Positions 35,701 to 47,700 of a DNA stretch of 55,108 bases are shown piece by piece. Origin of the DNA: Nemertoderma westbladi (lineage: Eukaryota; Xenacoelomorpha; Nemertodermatida; Nemertodermatidae). Where the stretch lies: NCBI GenBank assembly GCA_032718475.1, contig JAUCBJ010006337.1:1-55108 (forward strand), given 5' to 3'. The notes beneath the pieces were generated by a model. It saw only the letters and a list, made by a program, of their open reading frames with translations. It did not search any database and was not told the DNA's origin. A program made the position numbers and the translations under genes. The first letter of the stretch is position 1. Each line of letters opens with the position of its first letter.

Positions 35701-38700
35701 GTCGGTGGGGTTGACTTGTTGACGAGAGGCTATTATGAGGCGCAATGGGATACGCATTGCGTATCTCCTTATGTCAACCAATACTGGCCGGTAATTTGAT
35801 TGTTATCAATAATTTTATGCGATTGTTGTTAGACACAATGTCCCTGAGAAATAATCTCGCACTGCGATAGAACGTTAGAATATATGTCGCAGGTAGTGCG
35901 AAATAGGACCTACAGTAATTACAACAAAGAAATAAAGTCAATTTTTAAAATTGATTTAACTTGGAATCGGGGATCTTTCCATTGGAATAATAGTGAGTAA
36001 AAACGTTCTGGAACAGGAACACACCCCAGTAACATCGAGTAGATACGCTTAGTGCTTGAATATATATCTTTGCATTTGAAGTTATTTATTATCCAGGGTT
36101 TAATTAGCTCACTTTGAGGGAAATCATTAATGATACCAGTTTGACATTAGTCGGTTTATTTATTGATATGCCAACAATATTACCTAACCAAAATAGAATT
36201 TTTAAATTTACTTCCTTGTAATATAGAGTACGATATTTGTCTGGCTAGTATTGAGTTGTCCTAATTTATTCCCAATTGTCTTTGATATTGCTCAAGTTGG
36301 ACCTTAAATCCGGGATTTGGATTTGCAATCGGTCTGAGGCGCAGAACCATACGGAGGGCTTTTGTAAATTTGTATCGAAATTTCCACATGAGGAAAGCTA
36401 TTACTAAAGTACAAGCTCGGGAAATACCAAGATGACAATGAACCATGACGTTCGAACCTTTACTTTGTAAACCATTTTCAATAAATTTGTTTGTTCTCGT
36501 AAAATACTTGGCAATGTTGGCCCATTCCCTGTCCTCGACATTTATTTTCATATATTTGATTGTCTGAGGGAATTTGTTGCTGTAACCGTAACTCGCGTTG
36601 AGAACATGTGTTATGTTGTTTCGTTTGATATATTGCGAATTGTGGGCATCTTCTGCAGATCCGATATATATTCTACCTTTAATCGTCGGTTCATTTGTCT
36701 GAAAAAAAAACAAACATTTTAGATAAGGGAAATTAATTAACTTTTTTAATGTTTTAATTTTGAAATATAACTATTTACATACTTGTATGTAAAGTAGCAC
36801 TTTACAGTGTGATGATCCGAGTGGCTTTGTTACACGAACGAACGTTAATGAGTGAGTGAAAATAAAGCCACGAGGATCAGATCACTGTAAAGTATTTTGC
36901 AGCAGGTATGTATGTAGTTTTATTCCAAAATTTTAACATTACGAAATGATTGTACATAATACATATACATTATAAGTGATAGAAACTGCACAAATTATGT
37001 TAGTTGCTGTATAAATAATTGTAAAAATAGTTCCACTCACCACTCGTTCCACTCACCGTGGTTGGCCCCATGAAGCCGGAATTTTCGATTTGAAAAAAGT
37101 GTTTCAAAAAAGTGTCTTTTGCGAAATCGCACCCTCCGTGCCATGGCCATTCTTCACATTAGTCGTAATTTTTTCATATCAATAGAAAGAATATCTGAAT
37201 TTCGTTGAGAAACAGCTGAGATTTAGGCGTTCAAAGATTGTAAGAATTATCGTTCGCTGAAGGCCATTTATTCTATTTAATAAATACACAATATTCTAGA
37301 ACGTGTTATTTATTTATGAGTTGGTAGGCAACAGCGGAATGCCTATCCAATAGATCTATTGTGTAGCTATTCATACTCAAACAAAATGTTCCAGAATATC
37401 GTGTATTTATTAAATAGAATAAATGGCCTTCAGCGAACGATACTTCTTGCAATCTTTGAACCCCTATATATCAGCTGTTTCTCAACGAAATTCAGATATT
37501 GTTACATATTTCAATTCCTTCCAACGATATGAAAAATTACGACTAATGTGAAAAATGGCCACGATACGGGGGGTACGATTTCGCAAAAGACACTTTTTTA
37601 AAACGCCTATAAAAAAATTAAAAAATTTAAATTTAAATAAAAAAATCGAAAATTCCGGCTTCATGGAGTCAACCATGGTGAGTTGAACTAGTTGTGTTTC
37701 AAAGTTCAAGCAATATGATAAAGATTTGTTGAAAAATCTGGGGGGGGGGGGGGGGGGGGGTCAGTGTCATGAGAAAATGACACTATATTATAGTTCATGG
37801 TATATGTTATAAATAAGTTCGCTTATATTTATCGCGGCGTTTGTATGGAGCCATGTTATAATAATATAGCTAGGCCCTACTGGTTATTAATAGCTATACC
37901 CCGTCTGCCGGTAGGTAATGCAGTAGGCCTATCTGGCTGCCAGGCAAATTTCCACCTATTGTTTACGTGGTATCCAATGACGGCGTTAAGTAAGGTCCCC
38001 TTAGTGGACATTACTTAACGTCGTCATGGGTTACCACGTAAACAATAACACCAAATACAATACTAAATTTACAGGCCAATACAATGCTGTAATGTCCTCT
38101 AAAGTTGTAAAGTGCTAAATAACAACTCGCTGTTAATACTAACGGCGTTGAGTAATGTTACAATTTTGGAATAAAATTCTTTACAGTACGGTTTTGTATA
38201 TAGTTTTTGCTGAGATGGAAAAACAGACATCAGGCTGCTGACAATTTACATTCGGGTTGATACAAAAGAGTTGCATAGTCGTACAAAGTCCAGACGGAGT
38301 AGGCCTACTCTGTGACAATTTCATATCTCCAGCCAAAGACAGGAGTACCGGTAATTAGTTCTTGCAGTGATTTGATCAGTGACAGATAGACTTTCTTACA
38401 AAGATTATGTTTTTATCATTAATATTCACCTTTGTCGATTGTTGAGATTTATTTATATCTTTTGCTCTCTGTTTTATTTGTGGTCTAATTTTAACAGATG
38501 TTCTAGAGAATGTAATCGATAGGCACTACATTGCTTAACTCTCTAATATCGCATCTCCCCTATTCTATTGTTTTAATCATAGTTTAATTTCTTTGAAAAT
38601 TTCCGATTTGTTTTTACCGGTAATTTTTTACAATTTATTTCAAATCAACAAGAATTCTACTCAGAACATATCTCAGAAGCCAGATCTAATGGTATGAGGA

Positions 38701-41700
38701 ACATAAATGAGCTTTCAACTTTCAAAATTTGACTTTTATTTGCATCTTACTCATATCTAGTAAAAATTGGTATGGGACCCTTTACGGCACCGGGGGTTGC
38801 CAAATGCAAAACTATAATAAACTGAAAGACACGATTAAGAAATACACAATTAGATAAAACAATCAACTGATATATAATTTAGGAGATAATAGGGGGCGGG
38901 ATGGGCAAGTAATGCAATGCCGGTCGAAATCCTCAACTTCTGCTCCTTTGTCTTCCTTTTCCTCTTATTTTTTCACTTCTGTTTTGTCTTCTCTTTTTTC
39001 TACTTTTAGTGTTTTGTCTATAATTTTTTCTACTTTTCGTTTTTTGTCTTCCTTTTTTACTTGATTTACTCGTTCGCCTTACGCTTCTACTGGACCTAGA
39101 CCGTTCCCTGTTTGTCGAGATTTTAAATAGGTCCATCTAGTGCCTTTTTATTACTTTCTAGGTACCGGTACAAGTACGACCTGTGTGTGTTGTGTACACA
39201 CTTCTTGACCATTTATTCTCGTGTGTTAACAAATGAATATTTCCATGAGGTTTTTTATTATGAAAAAATAAAAAATTTGATCGGAATTTACTAGTACTGG
39301 TAGGACGTTTTTATTACATTATTTTTTCGAATGTGCTAGATTGAAATTGTGATCTTTACAGGATTTATCTTCAAACCATCAGTAGCGAATTTTTTTAATG
39401 GTAGTTAGTGTTAAAACAAAATTGTATTGTTTATTCTCCTTGAAAAAAACATTAGCTACCATCAAATACTGTAGCGAGTAGCTACTACCATAAATTACAA
39501 GCTATCAATCAATGGATAATGGTAATACAGACAATGGAATGGATTGAAAATGTTCTGGAACATTATCTTTTTATATGTTAGTAGCTAAAATGTTCAAGAA
39601 AGTTTTAAAATAATGCAATTAAAAAACTATTGTGGCTACCTTACTTTCATGGTAACTATCTAGCTAGGTGTTATTCAAAGAGCAATAAATTAAAATAATG
39701 TTATATAAATTATTGTATACCATTCTAGAACATAAATAGAATATAATATATAATGGGGGGTACTCATATATAATGGGAAGTTTTTCTCCTGACAATCGAA
39801 CCTCAAGATGGTCACTAACACTTGAAAAGAAATGATCAAAAGGTTACTATTTATTTGCTTGTGAAAAATTTGGAATTTTTAAACTATTTTTGAGATACAG
39901 TACCATACGATTTAAAATACAGTATTTTAATAAATAGCTACTATGTTCTAGAACATCAGTGTATCTCTAGATCACAAATTGCGATTGGCTAATTACTAGT
40001 TAAAACAAACAATTTCAGTGTTTGTGCTCTAGCCTACTCTTCCAATGAGTGTAGTAGGCCTAGTCCATGTGGTGTAGCAGTACCGTGCTACTATAGCTAG
40101 TAGTATATACTTATTAAACGGACACAGAAAGTGCTGTACCGATTATGCTTAGCAATCTAATAAATATAAATACGATAACAGCCCATAGCTTTATTTGTTG
40201 TAAGTCACTAATTTTGTCAATGTCGTTAAGAAGTTAACAAAAAAAGAACACTTTTTATGTCAACAAAAAAAATAATGTTTCCATGACATTAATAATAATA
40301 TTGCATGTAAATAGATAATAGATTAAATAGATAATTTCTAATACTAGCTTGTTTATGCTAATTTTTATAAAGGTTATAGAACACGTGTTACCCCACTAGC
40401 CACCAATTTTGATAAATATTTTTGTTCTAGAACACTTTTTTGTTCTAGAACACTTTTTTGTTCTAGAACACATTTTATATATTTTATACTGGTTACGGCT
40501 AGTTTTTTATACTTTTTTATAAATATTATAAAACAAGTGTTAGTTATCAATTTTTATGAATATTTATGTTCTAGAAACATTTTTGGGAAAAAATACCATA
40601 CTACTGTCAAAATATTTGTTCTAGAAACAAAACCTCAGGATAAAGGCCTTTTTATATGAAAAAAATGGTCAAACTATGGGTACCCTAGGTGTAATGCCCG
40701 TATTTCACTATGGAAGAAGCTTCGATAGACGATATTTATGATGAAATAGGCCCAGATAAAAGTGAGAAGAGTTACAATAAATAAAGCGACTAAAGTGGTG
40801 GCAAAAAATAACAGTTTTTTAACAACTTGCTTTCTTATTATTTGTCTCGGCTCGCTACGCTCGACAAAAAAAAACCTAATTTTTTGGCCACCACTTAAAT
40901 AGTAATTTCTCTAAATTGTTGTGTAAATCGCCACGGTGTCAGACGATACATAATGTTAATGTGAATAGTTTATAACTCGCAAAATCATCTCTATCAATAC
41001 CTTAGAAATTTTACAATCCCCAATGTTCCAAAATTTTCAAACTAATCAAAAAATAAATTGATAGTTGAACATGCAACACTAGCTCATCTTCATTGGCTGT
41101 TACTACAATGTTATACTACGATCTTCATTGGAAGTTACATTGTAACTGATTAACATAGTTGGACGCCAAGGTAGTAAAGGTATCAACTGGAAACTAAGCA
41201 ATTAATATGACAGTACTTCTGAACATAATACACCATGCATGCCCCGGAAAATATTGTCTCTATTCAAAACTTCGTTTTTACACAAATCAACATTCTGGAA
41301 CATGTTTATTTATCTAATATGTAATCGAAAATCATTATCTTTTGTTATTTTTTCTTCTTAATTAATAAAAAAAAATCAAAATACGTTATCGAGATACTGT
41401 AGACGAAATTAGTGCAGATGTATAAACAATTTGGAAAACAACGTTAAGCAAAGCTAAATTTTTTAAAACGAAACTAAATTGAAATTTATTTCGTACCGGT
41501 ATCGTATAATACCTGCCTTAAAATATTAATAAAGGGGGTTGATCTTAAAATTGATCCAACGCGTTAAATTATTGTTAGTTGTTAGTAGTAGAGTATATTG
41601 TTAATGGAATTGCAGGTACGAGTGCAACGCAACGGAATATTGTAACAGTTAAATCACATAACATGCATGATTCTCTCGGTGCCCTGATTGAATAAAACGT

Positions 41701-44700
41701 TCTCTTTGTTATGCTGAGTTGAGCAAGGGACTTCTGAATTTCAAACTGGATGCCTTCATACATAACTGTCGTTATTTTATACTTTTTACCTAATGATATT
41801 CATTTGTTCTCTTTAACTTTTATTAGGTTGAAGCTGCCCTTAATTTAGACCCGGATAACGATGATCTACTGAAGTTGGAGCAGGATTTAAAGGTAATTAA
41901 TTAATTTGTAATTTATAATGAATTGGTTTGCAACTTTCTACATGTACTCAGCCCATACGGTAATAGGGTTGGTTAATAATGATGGACATTCTGTCATAAT
42001 TTAATTGTTTTATTGTGTTAAACCACTGCTGAACGGTCTGGCTGGAGGTTATAGAATTAACCGAAGACCTTATTGTTGAATTTCAGGAGGTTATAGAATT
42101 AACCGAAGACCTTATTGTTGACTTTTAGGAGGTTATAGAATTAACCGAAGACCTTATTGTTGACTTTCAGGAGGTTATAGAATTAACCGAAGACCTTATT
42201 GTTGAATTTCAGGAGGTTATAGAATTAACAGAAGACCTTATTGTTGACTTTCAGGAGGTTATAGAATTAACCGAAGACCTTATTGTTGACTTTTAGGAGG
42301 TTATAGAATTAACCGAAGACCTTATTGTTGACTTTCAGGAGGTTATATAATTAACCGAAGACCTTATTGTTGGCTTTCAAGAGGTTATAGAATTAACCGA
42401 AGACCTTATTGTTGACTTTCAGGAGGTTATAGAATTAACCGAAGACCTTATTGTTGAATTTCAGGAGGTTATAGAATTAACCGAAGACCTTATTGTTGAC
42501 TTTTAGGAGGTTATAGAATTAACCGAAGACCTTATTGTTGACTTTTAGGAGGTTATAGAATTAACCGAAGACCTTATTGTTGACTTTTAGGAGGTTATAT
42601 AATTAACCGAAGACCTTATTGTTGACTTTCAGGAGGTTATAGAATTAACCGAAGACCTTATTGACTTTTAGGAGGTTATAGAATTAACCGAAGACCTTAT
42701 TGTTGACTTTCAGGAGGTTATAGAATTAACCGAAGACCTTATTGTTGACGTTCAGGAGGTTATAGAATTAACCGAAGACCTTATTGTTGACTTTTAGGAG
42801 GTTATAGAATTAAACGAAGACCTTATTGTTGACTTTCAGGAGGTTATATAATTAACCGAAGACCTTATTGTTGACTTTCAGGAGGTTATAGAATTAACCG
42901 AAGACCTTATTGTTGACTTTCAGGAGGTTATAGAATTAACCGAAGACCTTATTGTTGACTTTTAGGAGGTTATAGAATTAAACGAAGACCTTATTGTTGA
43001 CTTTTAGGAGGTTATAGAATTAAACGAAGACCTTATTGTTGACTTTCAGGAGGTTATAGAATTAACCGAAGACCTTATTGTTGACTTTTAGGAGGTTATA
43101 GAATTAAACGAAGACCTTATTGTTGATTTTCAGGAGGTTATATAATTAACCGAAGACCTTATTGTTGACTTTCAGGAGGTTATAGAATTAACCGAAGACC
43201 TTATTGTTGACTTTCAGGAGGTTATAGAATTAACCGAAGACCTTATTGTTGACTTTCAGGAGGTTATATAATTAACCGAAGACCTTATTGTTGACTTTCA
43301 GGAGGTTATATAATTAACCGAAGACCTTATTGTTGACTTTCAGGAGGTTATATAATTAACCGAAGACCTTATTGTTGACTTTCAGGAGGTTATATAATTA
43401 ACCGAAGACCTTATTGTTGACTTTCAGCAGGTTATAGAATTAACCGAAGACCTTATTGTAGACTTTCAGGAGGTTATAGAATTAACCGAAGACCTTATTG
43501 TTGACATACAGGAGGTTATAGAATTAACCAAAGACCTTATTGTTGACTTATAGGAGGTTATAGAATTAACCGAAGACCTTATTGTTGACTTTCAGGAGGT
43601 TATAGAATTAACCGAAGACCTTATTGTTGACTTTCAGGAGGTTATATAATTAACCGAAGACCTTATTGTTGACTTTCAGGAGGTTATATAATTAACCGAA
43701 GACCTTATTGTTGACTTTCAGGAGGTTATAGAATTAACCGAAGACCTTATTGTAGACTTTCAGGAGGTTATAGAATTAACCGAAGACCTTATTGTTGACT
43801 TATAGGAGGTTATAGAATTAACCGAAGACCTTATTGTTGACTTTCAGGAGGTTATAGAATTAACCGAAGACCTTATTGTTGACTTTCAGGAGGTTATATA
43901 ATTAACCGAAGACCTTATTGTTGACTTTCAGGAGGTTATATAATTAACCGAAGACCTTATTGTTGACTTTCAGGAGGTTATAGAATTAACCGAAGACCTT
44001 ATTGTTGACTTTCAGGAGGTTATATAATTAACCGAAGACCTTATTGTTGACTTTCAGGAGGTTATAGAATTAACCGAAGACCTTATTGTTGACTTATAGG
44101 AGGTTATAGAATTAACCGAAGACCTTATTGTTGACTTTCAGGAGGTTATAGAATTAACCGAAGACCTTATTGTTGACTTTCAGGAGGTTATATAATTAAC
44201 CGAAGACCTTATTGTTGACTTTCAGGAGGTTATAGAATTAACCGAAGACCTTATTGTTGACTTTCAGGAGGTTATATAATTAACCGAAGACCTTATTGTT
44301 GACTTTCAGGAGGTTATATAATTAACCGAAGACCTTATTGTTGACTTTCAGGAGGTTATAGAATTAACCGAAGACCTTATTGTAGACTTTCAGGAGGTTA
44401 TAGAAATAACCGAAGACCTTATTGTTGACATACAGGAGGTTATAGAATTAACCAAAGACCTTATTGTTGACTTATAGGAGGTTATAGAATTAACCGAAGA
44501 CTTTATTGTTGACTTTCAGGAGGTTATAGAATTAACCGAAGACCTTATTGTTTACTTTCAGGAGGTTATATAATTAACCGAAGACCTTATTGTTGACTTT
44601 CAGGAGGTTATATAATTAACCGAAGACCTTATTGTTGACTTTCAGGAGGTTATAGAATTAACCGAAGACCTTATTGTTGACTTATAGGAGGTTATAGAAT

Positions 44701-47700
44701 TAACCGAAGACATTATTGTTGACATACAGGAGGTTATAGAATTAACCAAAGACCTTGTTGTTGACTTATAGGAGGTTATAGAATTAACCGAAGACCTTAT
44801 TGTTGACTTTCAGGAGGTTATATAATTAACCGAAGACCTTATTGTTGACTTTCAGGAGGTTATATAATTAACCGAAGACCTTATTGTTGACTTTCAGGAG
44901 GTTATAGAATTAACCGAAGACCTTATTGTTGACTTTCAGGAGGTTATAGAATTAACCGAAGACCTTATTGTTGACTTTTAGGAGGTTATAGAATTAACCG
45001 AAGACCTTATTGTTGACTTTTAGGAGGTTATAGAATTAACCGAAGACCTTATTGTTGACTTTCAGGAGGTTATAGAATTAACAGAAGACCTTATTGTTGA
45101 CTTTCAGGAGGTTATAGAATTAACCGAAGACTTTATTGTTGACTTTCAGGAGGTTATAGAATTAACCGAAGACCTTATTGTTGACTTTCAGGAGGTTATA
45201 GAATTAACCGAAGACCTTATTGTTGACTTTCAGGAGGTTATATAATTAACCGAAGACCTTATTGTTGACTTTCAGGAGGTTATAGAATTAACCGAAGACC
45301 TTATTGTTGACTTTCAGGAGGTTATAGAATTAACCGAAGACCTTATTGTTGACTTTTAGGAGGTTATAGAATTAACCGAAGACCTTATTGTTGACTTTTA
45401 GGAGGTTATAGAATTAACCGAAGACCTTATTGTTGACTTTTAGGAGGTTATAGAATTAACCGAAGACCTTATTGTTGACTTTCAGGAGGTTATAGAATTA
45501 ACCGAAGACCTTATTGTTGACTTTTAGGAGGTTATAGAATTAACCGAAGACCTTATTGTTGACTTTTAGGAGGTTATAGAATTAACCGAAGACCTTATTG
45601 TTGACTTTCAGGAGGTTATAGAATTAACCGAAGACCTTATTGTTGACTTTTAGGAGGTTATAGAATTAACCGAAGACCTTATTGTTGACTTTCAGGAGGT
45701 TATAGAATTAACCGAAGACCTTATTGTTGACTTTCAGGAGGTTATAGAATTAACAGAAGACCTTATTGTTGACTTTCAGGAGGTTATAGAATTAACCGAA
45801 GACCTTATTGTTGACTTTCAGGAGGTTATAGAATTAACCGAAGACCTTATTGTTGACTTTCAGGAGGTTGTATAATTAACCGAAGACCTTATTGTTGACT
45901 TTCAGGAGGTTATATAATTAACCGAAGACCTTATTGTTGACTTTCAGGAGGTTATAGAATTAACCGAAGACCTTATTGTTGACTTTCAGGAGGTTATAGA
46001 ATTAACCGAAGACCTTATTGTTGACTTTTAGGAGGTTATAGAATTAACCGAAGACCTTATTGTTGACTTTCAGGAGGTTATAGAATTAACCGAAGACCTT
46101 ATTGTTGACTTTCAGGAGGTTATAGAATTAACCGAAGACCTTATTGTTGACTTTTAGGAGGTTATAGAATTAACCGAAGACCTTATTGTTGACTTTCAGG
46201 AGGTTATAGAATTAACCGAAGACCTTATTGTTGACTTTTAGGAGGTTATAGAATTAAACGAAGACCTTATTGTTGACTTTCAGGAGGTTATATAATTAAC
46301 CGAAGACCTTATTGTTGACTTTCAGGAGGTTATATAATTAACCGAAGACCTTATTGTTGACTTTCAGGAGGTTATAGAATTAACCGAAGACCTTATTGTT
46401 GACTTTCAGGAGGTTATATAATTAACCGAAGACCTTATTGTTGACTTTTAGGAGGTTATAGAATTAACCGAAGACCTTATTGTTGACTTTCAGGAGGTTA
46501 TAGAATTAACCGAAGACCTTATTGTTGACTTTCAGGAGGTTATAGAATTAACCGAAGACCTTATTGTTGACTTTCAGGAGGTTATAGAATTAACCGAAGA
46601 CCTTATTGTTGACTTTTAGGAGGTTATAGAATTAACCGAAGACCTTATTGTTGACTTTTAGGAGGTTATAGAATTAACCGAAGACCTTATTGTTGACTTT
46701 CAGGAGGTTATAGAATTAACCGAAGACCTTATTGTTGACTTTTAGGAGGTTATAGAATTAAACGAAGACCTTATTGTTGACTTTCAGGAGGTTATATAAT
46801 TAACCGAAGACCTTATTGTTGACTTTCAGGAGGTTATATAATTAACCGAAGACCTTATTGTTGACTTTCAGGAGGTTATAGAATTAACCGAAGACCTTAT
46901 TGTTGACTTTCAGGAGGTTATATAATTAACCGAAGACCTTATTGTTGACTTTCAGGAGGTTATAGAATTAACCGAAGACCTTATTGTTGACTTTCAGGAG
47001 GTTATAGAATTAACCTAAGACCTTATTGTTGACTTTTAGGAGGTTATAGAATTAAACGAAGACCTTATTGTTGACTTTCAGGAGGTTATATAATTAACCG
47101 AAGACCTTATTGTTGACTTTCAGGAGGTTATAGAATTAACCGAAGACCTTATTGTTGACTTTCAGGAGGTTATATAATTAACCGAAGACCTTATTGTTGA
47201 CTTTCAGGAGGTTATAGAATTAACCGAAGACCTTATTGTTGACTTTCAGGAGGTTATATAATTAACCGAAGACCTTATTGTTGACTTTCAGGAGGTTATA
47301 GAATTAACCGAAGACCTTATTGTTGACTTTCAGGAGGTTATATAATTAACCGAAGACCTTATTGTTGACTTTCAGGAGGTTATAGAATTAACCGAAGACC
47401 TTATTGTTGACTTTCAGGAGGTTATATAATTAACCGAAGACCTTATTGTTGACTTTCAGGAGGTTATAGAATTAACCGAAGACCTTATTGTTGACTTTCA
47501 GGAGGTTATATAATTAACCGAAGACCTTATTGTTGACTTTCAGGAGGTTATAGAATTAACCGAAGACCTTATTGTTGACTTTCAGGAGGTTATATAATTA
47601 ACCGAAGACCTTATTGTTGACTTTCAGGAGGTTATAGAATTAACCGAAGACCTTATTGTTGACTTTCAGGAGGTTATAGAATTAACCGAAGACCTGGTTA

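Larger units (their letters stand above)
32735..41826 (+). other. SMNDC1 intron 1 (9.1 kb)
   Basis: Bounded by GTAAGC and TTTTATTAG. It contains the antisense DUSP exon (36261-36698), a G22/C21 inverted homopolymer pair (34393-34518), a large inverted repeat (37055-37685), shorter foldbacks (36799-36893, 37959-38045, 40793-40896), G21 at 37740-37760, and at least a dozen TTCNNGAA palindromes between 33506 and 41300. A CT-rich stretch at 38938-39130 creates a spurious basic ORF on the minus strand. No other exon of SMNDC1 is expected here. Confidence 0.75.

Noticed and set aside
38933-39136. Arg/Ser/Lys-rich 67-codon minus-strand ORF resembling an RS domain
   Set aside because: The underlying DNA is a simple CT-rich (plus) low-complexity tract, which gives such residues by composition alone.
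42045-47669. CRISPR-like or centromeric satellite reading of the 42-bp array
   Set aside because: Units are directly contiguous with no spacers, and the unit sequence is the SMNDC1 exon-3 boundary, so a gene-internal minisatellite explains it fully.
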